Origin: Pseudolabrys sp.
GTDB taxonomy: Bacteria; Pseudomonadota; Alphaproteobacteria; Rhizobiales; Xanthobacteraceae
Assembly (NCBI GenBank): GCA_022841665.1
Contig: JALHRB010000005.1
Location: 62,001 to 126,000 of the forward strand
Length of the DNA stretch: 64,000 nucleotides
Reading direction: 5' to 3'
Under the pieces are notes generated by a model. It saw only the letters and a list, made by a program, of their open reading frames with translations, was not told the origin of the DNA and did no database searches. The position numbers were made by a program, and so were the translations under genes. Shown piece after piece: positions 51,432-60,358 of the stretch. Every line of letters starts with the position of its first letter. The stretch's first letter is position 1.

Positions 51432-52189
51432 GCGCGCTGCTGCAGGTCGAAAACCTGGCCAAGCGCTTCGGCGGCATCATCGCCACCGACGACATCGTGC
51501 TCAATGTCGCGGCCGGCGAACTGCACGCGGTGATCGGCCCGAACGGCGCCGGCAAGACCACGCTTATTGCCCAGCTCTCCGGCCAGTTGATGGCCGATTC
51601 CGGCCGCATCCACTTCGAAGGCCACGACATTACGCGGCTGCCGCCCTACAAGCGCAGCGCGCTCGGGCTGGCGCGCTCGTTTCAGATCACGTCCTTGTTC
51701 CTCGACTTCAGCGTGCTCGACAACGTGGCGCTGGCGGTGCAGGCCCGCGCCGGGCACTCTTTTCATTTTTGGCGGGATGCGCGCACCGAAACGGCGCTAC
51801 GCGAGCCGGCGCGCGCGGCGCTCGCCCGCGTCGGCCTCGACAAGCGTGCCGACTGGCCGGCTTCCGCGCTCAGCCACGGCGAGCACCGCCAGCTCGAGCT
51901 GGCGATGGCGCTCGCCGGCTCGCCGCGCATGCTGCTGCTTGACGAGCCGATGGCCGGTCTCGGCCCCGAGGAATCGGCGCGCATGGTCGACATGCTGCGC
52001 GCGCTCAAGAAAGAGCTGACCATTCTCCTGGTCGAGCACGACATGGAAGCCGTGTTCGCCTTGGCCGACCGCATCACCGTGCTGGTCTATGGTCGCGTCA
52101 TCGCCTCAGGCAAGCCGGACGAAATCCGCAACAACGCCGCCGTGCGCGACGCGTATCTGGGCGAGAACGAGGGCGCCGGCCATGGCTGA
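51428..52189 (+). CDS. Liv-type ABC transporter ATP-binding protein (LivG type, second system)
   Basis: 253 aa from ATG 51428. Walker A GPNGAGKTT at 37-45, signature-like LSHGEHRQLELAMALA, Walker B LLLDEPMAG, switch His in LVEHDMEAVF. It overlaps the LivM-type stop by four bases and the next start by eight. Confidence 0.92.
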   Translation: MSALLQVENLAKRFGGIIATDDIVLNVAAGELHAVIGPNGAGKTTLIAQLSGQLMADSGRIHFEGHDITRLPPYKRSALGLARSFQITSLFLDFSVLDNVALAVQARAGHSFHFWRDARTETALREPARAALARVGLDKRADWPASALSHGEHRQLELAMALAGSPRMLLLDEPMAGLGPEESARMVDMLRALKKELTILLVEHDMEAVFALADRITVLVYGRVIASGKPDEIRNNAAVRDAYLGENEGAGHG

Positions 52190-52889
52190 GCCCGTCCTCG
52201 AGGTCGGCGAAATCGAGACCTGCTATGGCCTGAGCCAGGTGCTGTTCGGCGTCTCGCTCGCCATCGCGCCGGGCGAAATGGTGACGCTGATGGGTCGCAA
52301 CGGCATGGGCAAGACCACCACCGTGCGCTCCATCATGGGGCTGACGCCGGCGCGCGCCGGCCGCATCCGCTTTCGTGGCGACGACATCCGCGGCCTGCCG
52401 GCCTACAAAATCGCGCAGCGCGGCATCGGCCTGGTGCCGGAGGGGCGCCAGATCTTCCCGAATCTGTCGGTGCGCGAGAACCTGGTGGCGACCGCGGTCG
52501 CGCGCGACGGCGGCGAGTGGACGCTGGATAAGGTCTACGCGCTGTTCCCGCGGCTGGCCGAGCGCGATAGCAGCATGGGCAACCAGCTCTCGGGCGGCGA
52601 GCAGCAGATGCTGGCGGTCGGCCGTGCGCTGATGACCAACCCGCATTTGCTCATCCTCGACGAGGCGACCGAAGGCCTGGCGCCGCTGATCCGCGCCGAG
52701 ATCTGGCGCTGCCTGGCGCGGCTGAAGGAGACCGGCCTGTCGATTTTGGTGATCGACAAGAACGTCGGCGCGCTGATGAAGGTCGCCGACCGGCATTTCT
52801 TCATCGAGCGCGGCCGCGTGGTGTGGACCGGCTCCTCGCCCGAGCTCGCCGCCGCTCCGGACGTGCAGCATCGGTATTTGGGGGTTTAG
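52182..52889 (+). CDS. Liv-type ABC transporter ATP-binding protein (LivF type, second system)
   Basis: 235 aa from ATG 52182. Walker A GRNGMGKTT at 38-46, signature LSGGEQQMLAVGRAL, Walker B LILDEATEG with Glu-Ala instead of Glu-Pro, and switch segment VIDKNVGALM where the usual His/Gln position is Asn or Lys. Last gene of the five-gene importer; convergent with the Fic gene 12 bases away. Confidence 0.9.
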   Translation: MAEPVLEVGEIETCYGLSQVLFGVSLAIAPGEMVTLMGRNGMGKTTTVRSIMGLTPARAGRIRFRGDDIRGLPAYKIAQRGIGLVPEGRQIFPNLSVRENLVATAVARDGGEWTLDKVYALFPRLAERDSSMGNQLSGGEQQMLAVGRALMTNPHLLILDEATEGLAPLIRAEIWRCLARLKETGLSILVIDKNVGALMKVADRHFFIERGRVVWTGSSPELAAAPDVQHRYLGV

Positions 52890-52901
52890 CGACGAGACTG
52901 T

Positions 52902-53486
52902 TTAGGAGCGTGCGAAGGCAATCAGACCGGCAAGGTCGTGATTGTCAGCGGCCTTAAGCGCACCGATGTAAGCGCGTCGTGTTTCGTCCGCGGTGTGGAG
53001 ACGGCCGCCGCCCCAGCTAAAACGAGGCTGCCTCTGTCTCACCGCTAAAACGTCAGCCATCAGGCGCGACCATCGGCCATTGCCGTTCGGAAATGGATGA
53101 ATGAAGACAAGCGCATGATGAAAGCGTACGGCAACTTCGTCCGCCGGAAATGTTTGTTGCTCGATCCAATAACGGACATTGTCGAAGGTTTCGTAGAGGC
53201 GCGTCCGAATGTGGTCGTGCTCGACTCCGATATTCTTGTTTGAGGTGCGATATGTCCCTGCCCAACGCCAGACATCGTCGAACATGCGGCGGTGCAGGCC
53301 ACGTGCGAAGGTTTCGTTGATTGGATCGCGCTTGCGGCTAAAAGCCCACACGTCGGCCGCGAGGATGTTCTGCTGCTCCAGTTCGTTCAGCTCGCGCCGA
53401 AGCGTGACATGAGAAGGGATGATTCCTTCTCGCTCCTCCGGGGTCAGGGGGGTCGCGTCGTCCCGTTCGTCATGAAGTCCATTCAC
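52902..53486 (-). CDS. Fic-domain protein ('mobile mystery protein B' type)
   Basis: 194 aa. The Fic motif HPFPNGNGR at residues 130-138 has the catalytic His130 and the phosphate-binding GNGR, so AMP- or nucleotide-transfer to a target protein is likely. The early EGIIPSHVTLRRELNELEQQNI is the mobile-mystery-B signature region. No clear inhibitory (S/T)xxxE(G/N) helix was spotted. GTG 53486 is chosen because it overlaps the stop of the upstream HTH gene (GTGA), giving coupled translation as in toxin-antitoxin pairs. A TTG at 53498 is an alternative. Confidence 0.85.
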   Translation of the reverse strand: MNGLHDERDDATPLTPEEREGIIPSHVTLRRELNELEQQNILAADVWAFSRKRDPINETFARGLHRRMFDDVWRWAGTYRTSNKNIGVEHDHIRTRLYETFDNVRYWIEQQTFPADEVAVRFHHALVFIHPFPNGNGRWSRLMADVLAVRQRQPRFSWGGGRLHTADETRRAYIGALKAADNHDLAGLIAFARS

Positions 53487-53935
53487 GGCTCGTCCCAAAG
53501 GCGCGCCGGCCGGCGAAGCAGTTCTTCGACGAGACGTCGCTCTGCTTCCTTCCGCGAAGCCGGGTGCTGAACTTCCTGATCTTCCAGCCGCATGGTCTGT
53601 TCGACGGCGGCGAGCTTTTCTCGGGCAATCTGAGAAGCGCGTTCTTCGATGGTCCGGGTGAGAGGTTTAACCGGAACGAGGGCGTAGACGAGCCGGCAGC
53701 CTAGAGCTTCCGCCACGCGCTCCAGGCTCTTTAGGGTGATGTTGCCCGCGGCTTCGCTTTTCTCCAATTCGGTGAGGCTTGGTTGCTGCATACCCAGGCG
53801 CTTGGCCAGCTGCCGCGTAGTCATGCCAAGGGCGTCGCGAATGACTCGAATCCAGCCGCGAGGTGGTCGGGGCACATCGGAAAGCGGCTTAAGCTCTGCA
53901 AAGCGTAGCGATAGTTGTTGGGCAGGGGTGTGCAT
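53483..53935 (-). CDS. HTH protein ('mobile mystery protein A' type), Fic partner
   Basis: 150 aa. An XRE-type helix-turn-helix spans about residues 30-75 (RDALGMTTRQLAKRLGMQQPSLTELEKSE, shown in part: TTRQLAKRLG / QQPSLTELE), and the tail after 90 is a charged, probably helical arm. It matches mobile mystery protein A, always found with a Fic partner. Probable repressor of its own operon and possible antitoxin. The ATG lies seven bases after the predicted -10, so the mRNA is likely leaderless. Confidence 0.85.
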   Translation of the reverse strand: MHTPAQQLSLRFAELKPLSDVPRPPRGWIRVIRDALGMTTRQLAKRLGMQQPSLTELEKSEAAGNITLKSLERVAEALGCRLVYALVPVKPLTRTIEERASQIAREKLAAVEQTMRLEDQEVQHPASRKEAERRLVEELLRRPARLWDEP

Positions 53936-53936
53936 A

Positions 53937-53956
53937 TGATAGAATATATCCTATCA
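53937..53956. promoter_or_regulatory. Operator palindrome over the -10 of the Fic/HTH operon
   Basis: TGATAGAATATATCCTATCA is a near-perfect 20-bp palindrome covering the predicted -10 and start of transcription. Its TGATAG/CTATCA arms recur at 54001-54024, so both are probably bound by the operon's own HTH protein. Confidence 0.6.
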
Positions 53957-53972
53957 ATACCAATAATGTCAA
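53943..53972 (-). promoter_or_regulatory. Predicted promoter of the Fic/HTH operon
   Basis: On the minus strand: -35 TTGACA (53972-53967), 18-base spacer, -10 TATATT (53948-53943). The A of the start codon is eight bases after the -10 and no ribosome-binding site fits between, predicting a leaderless message. Confidence 0.6.
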
Positions 53973-54024
53973 TAGCCTATACCCTATTAACTTAGGCTAT
54001 TTTGATAGGATATAAGCTATCAAA
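53971..54024. promoter_or_regulatory. Two further inverted repeats upstream of the Fic/HTH promoter
   Basis: First AATAGCCTA-N13-TAGGCTATT (53971-54001), perfect 9-bp arms starting at the -35. Then TTTGATAG-N8-CTATCAAA (54001-54024), perfect 8-bp arms. The whole 53937-54024 stretch is strongly AT-rich against a 67% GC background and ends eight bases from the RND pump stop codon. Confidence 0.55.
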
Positions 54025-54031
54025 TTTTATC

Positions 54032-57000
54032 TCACTCCGCCGGCTGCGCTGCCGGCGGCCGCCGCACGAAGCTCGGCGTGGCGCCGCCCAGTTTCCGGTG
54101 CAGCTTGTCAAGCAGCAGGTAGATCACCGGCGTCGTGTAGAGCGTCAGGATCTGCGACACCAAGAGCCCGCCGATGATGGTGATGCCGAGAGGCCGCCGT
54201 AGCTCGGAGCCGGGGCCGATCGCGATCACCAGCGGCAGCGCGCCGAGCATCGCGGCAAGCGTCGTCATCAGGATAGGCCGGAAGCGCTCCAGGCAGGCTT
54301 CGTGGATCGCGCGCTCCGGCGACAGGCCGCGCCGCCGTTCGCCTTCGAGCGCGAAGTCCACCATCATGATGCCGTTCTTCTTCACGATGCCGATCAGGAG
54401 AATGATGCCGATGAAGGCGATCACCGTCAGCTCGGTGTTGAACAGTTGCAGCGCCAGCAGCGCGCCCAGCCCCGCCGACGGCAGCGTCGAGATGATGGTG
54501 AGCGGGTGCGCCAGGCTCTCGTACAGCACGCCGAGCACGATATAGACCGCGATCAGCGCCGCCAGCAGCAGCAGCGGCTGCGCGCCGGCGCTCTGCTTGA
54601 AGGCCTGGATGTCGCCGGAGAAATCGGCGCGGATGGCGTCCGGCATGTGCAGTTCGGCCACCGCCTGCGAGATCGCCGCGGTCGCGGCCTCGAGCGTGGT
54701 GCCGGGCGCGATGTTGTAGGTGATGGTGGTGGAGGGGAACTGGCCCTGATGGTTCACCACCAGCGGTGCGATGCCGCGCTCGACCTTCGCCACCGCCGAC
54801 AACGGAATCTGTTCGCCGCCGTTGCCCGGCACATAGATGTGGCTGAGGTCGGTCGGGTCGCGCTGGAACGGCCGGTCAACCTCCAGCACCACGCGGTATT
54901 GGTTGCGCGCCGCGTAGATGGTCGAGATCTGCCGCTGCGAGAATGAATTGTTGAGTGCGCTGTCGATATCCTGCACGCGCACGCCGAGCCGCGCCGCCGC
55001 CGGCCGGTCGATGCTGATGCTCGCCTGCAGGCCGCCTTGCTCGCGGTCGGTGGTGACGTCGACGATGCCGGGCAACTGCTTGACGCGGTCGACCACGCGC
55101 GGCACCCAGGTTTGCAACGCGTCGATATCGGCGCTCCAGAGCGTGAACTGGTACTGCGAGTCGCTCTGCCGCCCACCCATGCGCAGTTCCTGCGCCGGGA
55201 ACATGAAAACGCGGATGCCGGGTATGGTGTTGAGCCGATTGCGCAGGCGCGCCACCACGACCTGCGTGCTGAGATTGTTGCGCTCGGCGAGCGGCTTCAG
55301 GCTGATAAACAGCCGGCCGCGGTTGATCGAGCCGCCGCCCGGGCCGCTGCTGCCGACCGAGGAACCCAGGCCCGCCACCGCCGGGTCGGCGAGCACGATG
55401 TCCATCGCCTGAAGCTGCAGTTTTTGCATGGCCTCGAAAGAGATGTCGGTGGAGGCCTGCGTGCCGCCGAAGATCAGCCCGGTGTCGTCCTGCGGGAAGT
55501 AGCCCTTCGGCGTGTTGATGTAGAGGCCGACGGTGAGCGCGATGGTGGCGACGAACACGATCATCGCCGCCGCCCGCTGCTCGATCACGAAGGAAAGCGT
55601 GCGGCCGTAGAAACGTATCATGCGCGAGAGCACGCCTTCGACGCGGCGGTCGAGCCACGTCTCATCCTTGCTCGGCGGCCGGCGTACGAAATAGGCGCAG
55701 ATCATCGGTGTCACCGACAGCGACACGAAGGTCGAGACGGCGATGGCGAAGGCGAGCGTCACCGAGAACTCGCGGAACATGCGGCCGACCACGCCGCCCA
55801 TAAACAGGAGCGGAATGAAGGCGGCGATCAGCGACACCGAGATCGAGATCACCGTGAAGCCGATCTGCCGCGCGCCGGCGAGCGCCGCGCGCAGCGGCGA
55901 CAGACCCTTCTCCAGATTGCGGAACATGTTTTCGATCATGACGATGGCGTCGTCGACCACGAAGCCGACCGAGACGGCGAGCGCCATCAGCGACAGGTTG
56001 TCGATCGAGAATCCGGCCGCCCACATCGCCGCGCAGGTGCCGGCGAGCGACAGCGGCACGGTGACGCCGGCCGCCGCCGTCGGCGCGCCGCGGCGCAGGA
56101 ACAGGAACACCACCAGCATCACCAGCAAGATGGTGGCGGCGAGCGTGAGCTGCATGTCGCGCACGCTGGCGCGGATGGTCTGCGTGCGGTCGGTCAGTAC
56201 CGAGATGTCGAGCCCGGCCGGCACCCACTGCTTGAGTTCGGGCAGCAGGTCGTAGATGCGGTCGACCGTCTCGATGACGTTGGCGTCGCCCTGCTTGGTG
56301 ATGATCAGCAGCACCGAGGGCTCGCGGTTGAACCAGCCGGCGGAGCGGCTGTTGCGCACGCTCGGGCGGATCGAGGCCACGCTCGACAGCCGGATCACGG
56401 TGCCGTCCACCGTCCTCACAACGACGGGGTCGTATTCGGCAGCGGTGCGCAGCTGGTCGTTGAGGCCGATGGTGACCGCCCGCTGAGCGCCGTCGAACGT
56501 GCCGACCGGCCCGGTAGCGTTGGTATTGGCGATGGCGGCGCGGACGTCCTCCATCGACACGCCCATATTGGCGATGCGGGTGGGATCGACGCGCACGCGG
56601 ATCGCCGGCTGCTCGGAGCCGGCGACGGTGACGTCGGCGACGCCTTCCACCTGGGAGAGGCGCTGCGCGATCACGCTGTCGGCGGCGTCGTAGATGGCGC
56701 TGGCCTGCATGGTCTTGGAGGTGAGCGCCAGGATCAGGATCGGCGCGGCCGCCGGGTTGAACTTGCGGAAGCTCGGCAGCGTCGGCATGTCGCCGGGCAG
56801 ATCGCTGAGCGCCGCGTTGAGCGCGGCCTGCACGTCGCGGGCGGCGCCGTCGATGTTGCGCGAGAGGTCGAACTGCACGGTGATGCGGCTGGAGCCGAGC
56901 GAGGAGGTCGAGGTCAGTTCGGTGACGCCTGAGATTTCACCCAGGCGCCGCTCCAGCGGCGCGGCCACGGTCGCCGCCATCACGGCCGGGTCGGCGCCCG

Positions 57001-57154
57001 GCCGGCTGGCAGAAACGCTGATGGTTGGGATCTCGACGCTCGGCAGGCTGGCCACCGGCAGGAAGCCGTAGGCGACCGCGCCGACCAGGAACAGGCCGAC
57101 CGCCATCAGCGTGGTGCCGATCGGGCGCGCGATGAACGGCCGCGAGAAATTCAT
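54032..57154 (-). CDS. mdtC: RND efflux pump, MdtC-like
   Basis: 1040 aa HAE1-type RND transporter: N-terminal FIARPIGTTLMAVGLFLVG, two large periplasmic domains and twelve membrane helices. Proton relay: Asp-Asp in SVGFVVDDAIVMIEN and Lys in GIVKKNGIMMVDF are present. It exports drugs or bile-salt-like compounds with the adaptor and outer-membrane factor encoded upstream. Last gene of the operon, four bases after the second RND gene, as mdtC follows mdtB in enterobacteria, where the two form a mixed trimer. Confidence 0.9.
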   Translation of the reverse strand: MNFSRPFIARPIGTTLMAVGLFLVGAVAYGFLPVASLPSVEIPTISVSASRPGADPAVMAATVAAPLERRLGEISGVTELTSTSSLGSSRITVQFDLSRNIDGAARDVQAALNAALSDLPGDMPTLPSFRKFNPAAAPILILALTSKTMQASAIYDAADSVIAQRLSQVEGVADVTVAGSEQPAIRVRVDPTRIANMGVSMEDVRAAIANTNATGPVGTFDGAQRAVTIGLNDQLRTAAEYDPVVVRTVDGTVIRLSSVASIRPSVRNSRSAGWFNREPSVLLIITKQGDANVIETVDRIYDLLPELKQWVPAGLDISVLTDRTQTIRASVRDMQLTLAATILLVMLVVFLFLRRGAPTAAAGVTVPLSLAGTCAAMWAAGFSIDNLSLMALAVSVGFVVDDAIVMIENMFRNLEKGLSPLRAALAGARQIGFTVISISVSLIAAFIPLLFMGGVVGRMFREFSVTLAFAIAVSTFVSLSVTPMICAYFVRRPPSKDETWLDRRVEGVLSRMIRFYGRTLSFVIEQRAAAMIVFVATIALTVGLYINTPKGYFPQDDTGLIFGGTQASTDISFEAMQKLQLQAMDIVLADPAVAGLGSSVGSSGPGGGSINRGRLFISLKPLAERNNLSTQVVVARLRNRLNTIPGIRVFMFPAQELRMGGRQSDSQYQFTLWSADIDALQTWVPRVVDRVKQLPGIVDVTTDREQGGLQASISIDRPAAARLGVRVQDIDSALNNSFSQRQISTIYAARNQYRVVLEVDRPFQRDPTDLSHIYVPGNGGEQIPLSAVAKVERGIAPLVVNHQGQFPSTTITYNIAPGTTLEAATAAISQAVAELHMPDAIRADFSGDIQAFKQSAGAQPLLLLAALIAVYIVLGVLYESLAHPLTIISTLPSAGLGALLALQLFNTELTVIAFIGIILLIGIVKKNGIMMVDFALEGERRRGLSPERAIHEACLERFRPILMTTLAAMLGALPLVIAIGPGSELRRPLGITIIGGLLVSQILTLYTTPVIYLLLDKLHRKLGGATPSFVRRPPAAQPAE

Positions 57155-57157
57155 GGC

Positions 57158-60100
57158 CTACTCCGCGGGGCCGGGGAGGACGCGCGGCGAGGGGGCCAGC
57201 CGCGCGCGCAGGCGCTCCATGTAGAGGTAGATCACCGGCGTGGTGTAAAGCGTGAGCAACTGGGACAGCAAAAGCCCGCCGACGATGGTAATGCCGAGCG
57301 GGTTGCGCAGCTCCGAGCCGGTGCCGCTTTCGAGCGCCAGCGGCAGCGCGCCGAACAGCGCGGCCAGCGTGGTCATCATGATCGGGCGGAAGCGCAGCAG
57401 CGCCGCCTGCACGATCGACTCCTCCGGCGACAGGCCCTGCTTGCGCTCGGCCTCGATGGCGAAGTCGATCATCAGGATCGCGTTCTTCTTCACGATACCC
57501 ATCAGCAGCACGATGCCGATCAGCGCGATCACCGACAGGTCATGGCCGAACAGCATCAGCGCCAGCAACGCGCCGACGCCGGCGGAGGGTAGTGTCGAGA
57601 GAATGGTGAGCGGGTGGATGAAGCTCTCGTACAGCACGCCGAGCACGATGTAGATCGCGATCACCGCGGCCAGGATCAGCCACGGCTCGCCGGCGAGCGA
57701 CTTGGCGAACTCGGCCGCCTCGCCCGAATAGGTGCCGGTCACCGAGGCGGGCATGCCGATCTCGCGCTGCGCCGCGTCGATCAGTTTGACGGCGTCGGAC
57801 AGCGCATAGCCCTGCGCAAGGTCGAAGCTGATGGTGACGGAGGGAAACTGCTCCTGGTGCGCGATCGCGAGCGGCGCCGAGGTCGGCACGAATTTCGCGA
57901 AGGCCGAGAGCGGCACCTGATTGGAGCCGGTCACGGCGTTGGGCGTCGCGCTGACGTTGGTGTTGGTCGTGCCGGCCGCGGTGTTGCCGGCGGTCGCCGC
58001 CGTGCCGGTCGAGGTGCGCGCGCCGGTGACGTAGAGCTGCGACAGCGACGCCGGGTCCTGCTGGTAGCGCGGCTGCGCCTCCAGGATGACGCGATACTGG
58101 TTGGCCTGGCCGTAGATGGTGGACACCTGGCGCTGGCCGAAGGCGTCGTTGAGCGTGTCGGTTACGCTCTGCATCGACACGCCGAGCCGCCCGGCGCGCT
58201 CGCGGTCGACGTCGACGCGCACGCGCGGTCCGCCTTCCTGCGCCTCGGAGGCGACCTCCTGCAGCGCGCCGTCGTTGCGAAGACGCGCCACGAGCTTGTC
58301 CGCCCACTGCACCACCTCGGCGCGGTCGGTGCCGACCAGCGTGTACTGGTACTGCGCGCGCGACACGCGCGTCGAAATCTGGATGTCCTGCACAGCCTGG
58401 AAATAGACCGTCATGCCGGGGATGGGCGCGACCGCCTGCTTCAGGCGCGCGACGATCTCCTCGACATGGGCGTCGCGATCGTTGCGCGGCTTGAGCGCGA
58501 TTTGCAGCCGCCCGGCATTGGGCGTCGCGTTGAGCGGGCTGACGCCGATGACCGAGACGACGCCGGCCACGTCGGGATCGGCGCGCACGGCCGCTTCCAC
58601 CTGCTGCTGGCGCCGCCGCATCTCGCCGAAGGACACGTCGGTGCCGGCCTCCGTCACCGCGACGATCAGGCCGGTGTCCTGCAGGGGCAGGAAGCCCTTC
58701 GGCATGGCCACGTAGAGCAGGACGGTCACGGCGAGCGTGACCAGCGTCACGATCAGAGTGGCAAATTGCCGCCGCAGCACCCAGCGCAGGCTGCGGTCGT
58801 AAAATTCCACGGCCCACTCGACCAGAGCGGTGAAGCGCTGCAGCAGCGGGTGGGGCATGCGGGAGCCGGCCTCGGCGTCGCGCTGGCGCAACAGGCGCGC
58901 GCACATCATCGGCGTCAGGGTCAGCGACACGACGGCCGAGGCCACCACCGCGATGGTCAGCGTCAGCGCGAACTCGCGGAACATGCGGCCGACCAGACCC
59001 GTCATGAACAACAGGGGAATGAACACCGCAATCAGCGACAGCGTCAGCGAAATGATGGTGAAGCTGATTTCCTTGGCGCCGCGCAGGGCCGCCTGCATCG
59101 GGCTCTCGCCTTTCTCCATGTGGCGCACGATGTTCTCGATCATCACGATGGCGTCGTCGACCACGAAGCCGGTGCCGATGGTGAGCGCCATCAGCGACAG
59201 GTTGTCGAGCGAGAAGCCGGCAAACCACATCACGCCGAAGGTCGCGATCAGCGACAGCGGCAGCGCCACGCCGGCGATGATGGTGGCGCGGATGGTGCGC
59301 AGGAAAATCAGCACCACCAGCACCACCAGCGCGATCGACAAAACGAGCGTGAACTGCACGTCGTTGATCGAGGCGCGGATGGTGTCGGTGCGGTCGTTGA
59401 CGATAATGAGTTGCGCCGCCGCCGGCATCGCGCGCTGCAGGCGCGGCAGTTCGGCGCGCAGGCGCCTGACCGTGTCGATGACGTTGGCGCCGGGCTGGCG
59501 CTGCACGTCGAGCACCACGGCGGGCTCGCCCTTGTACCAGGCGCCGACCTTGCTGTTCTCGAGGCCCTCGACCACGTCGGCGACGTCGGAGAGCAGCACC
59601 GGCGCGTTGTTGCGGAAAGCGATGGTGATCGCCTTGTAGGCCGCCGCGCTGGCGAGCTGGTCGTTGGCGGCGATGCTGTAGGACTGATGCGCGCCGTCGA
59701 GCGAGCCTTTCGGCCCGGCGACGTTGGCGCCGACGATGGCCGTGCGCAGGTCCTCCAGCGCGATGCCGTAGGCGGCCAACCGCGACAGGTCGGCCTGGAT
59801 GCGGATCGCGGGGCGGATGCCGCCCTGCACCGACACGTGGCCGACGCCGCTCACTTCCGACAGCCGCGGCACCATGATGGTGTCGGCGATGTCGCTCAGC
59901 TCGCGCAGCGGCACCGTCTTGGAGGTCAGCGCCAGCGTGATGACCGGCACGTCGGCCGGGTTCACCTTGGAATAGAGCGGCGGGTAAGGGAGGTTTCTCG
60001 GCAGCGACGAGCCGGCGGCGTTGATCGCCGACTGCACGTCCTGCGCGGCGGCGTCGATGTCGCGGTTGAGGTCGAATTGCAGCGTGATCTGGCTGATGCC

Positions 60101-60358
60101 GAACGAGCTCGACGAGATCATCGCCGTCAGCGACGGAATCTTGCCGAACTGGCCTTCGAGCGGCGAGGTCACCAGCGCCGCCATGGTGTCGGGGTTGGCG
60201 CCGGGAAGCTGCGTGGTGACCTGGATGGTCGGAAAATCCACCTGCGGCAGCGCCGACACTGGCAGCCACAGATAGCCGAGCAGGCCGCCCAGCATCGTCG
60301 CGACGCCGAGCAGAGAAGTGGCGATCGGGCGATGAATGAATGGCGAGGAGACGCTCAT
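57158..60358 (-). CDS. mdtB: RND efflux pump, MdtB-like
   Basis: 1066 aa from ATG 60358, overlapping the adaptor stop by four bases (ATGA). Proton relay residues are intact (TGFVVDDAIVMIEN; GIVKKNAILMIDF). A low-complexity insertion rich in Thr, Ala, Asn and Gly lies in the second periplasmic domain between YVTGA and SNQVPLSAF, about 35 residues, absent from enterobacterial MdtB. It partners the MdtC-like protein. Confidence 0.9.
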   Translation of the reverse strand: MSVSSPFIHRPIATSLLGVATMLGGLLGYLWLPVSALPQVDFPTIQVTTQLPGANPDTMAALVTSPLEGQFGKIPSLTAMISSSSFGISQITLQFDLNRDIDAAAQDVQSAINAAGSSLPRNLPYPPLYSKVNPADVPVITLALTSKTVPLRELSDIADTIMVPRLSEVSGVGHVSVQGGIRPAIRIQADLSRLAAYGIALEDLRTAIVGANVAGPKGSLDGAHQSYSIAANDQLASAAAYKAITIAFRNNAPVLLSDVADVVEGLENSKVGAWYKGEPAVVLDVQRQPGANVIDTVRRLRAELPRLQRAMPAAAQLIIVNDRTDTIRASINDVQFTLVLSIALVVLVVLIFLRTIRATIIAGVALPLSLIATFGVMWFAGFSLDNLSLMALTIGTGFVVDDAIVMIENIVRHMEKGESPMQAALRGAKEISFTIISLTLSLIAVFIPLLFMTGLVGRMFREFALTLTIAVVASAVVSLTLTPMMCARLLRQRDAEAGSRMPHPLLQRFTALVEWAVEFYDRSLRWVLRRQFATLIVTLVTLAVTVLLYVAMPKGFLPLQDTGLIVAVTEAGTDVSFGEMRRRQQQVEAAVRADPDVAGVVSVIGVSPLNATPNAGRLQIALKPRNDRDAHVEEIVARLKQAVAPIPGMTVYFQAVQDIQISTRVSRAQYQYTLVGTDRAEVVQWADKLVARLRNDGALQEVASEAQEGGPRVRVDVDRERAGRLGVSMQSVTDTLNDAFGQRQVSTIYGQANQYRVILEAQPRYQQDPASLSQLYVTGARTSTGTAATAGNTAAGTTNTNVSATPNAVTGSNQVPLSAFAKFVPTSAPLAIAHQEQFPSVTISFDLAQGYALSDAVKLIDAAQREIGMPASVTGTYSGEAAEFAKSLAGEPWLILAAVIAIYIVLGVLYESFIHPLTILSTLPSAGVGALLALMLFGHDLSVIALIGIVLLMGIVKKNAILMIDFAIEAERKQGLSPEESIVQAALLRFRPIMMTTLAALFGALPLALESGTGSELRNPLGITIVGGLLLSQLLTLYTTPVIYLYMERLRARLAPSPRVLPGPAE

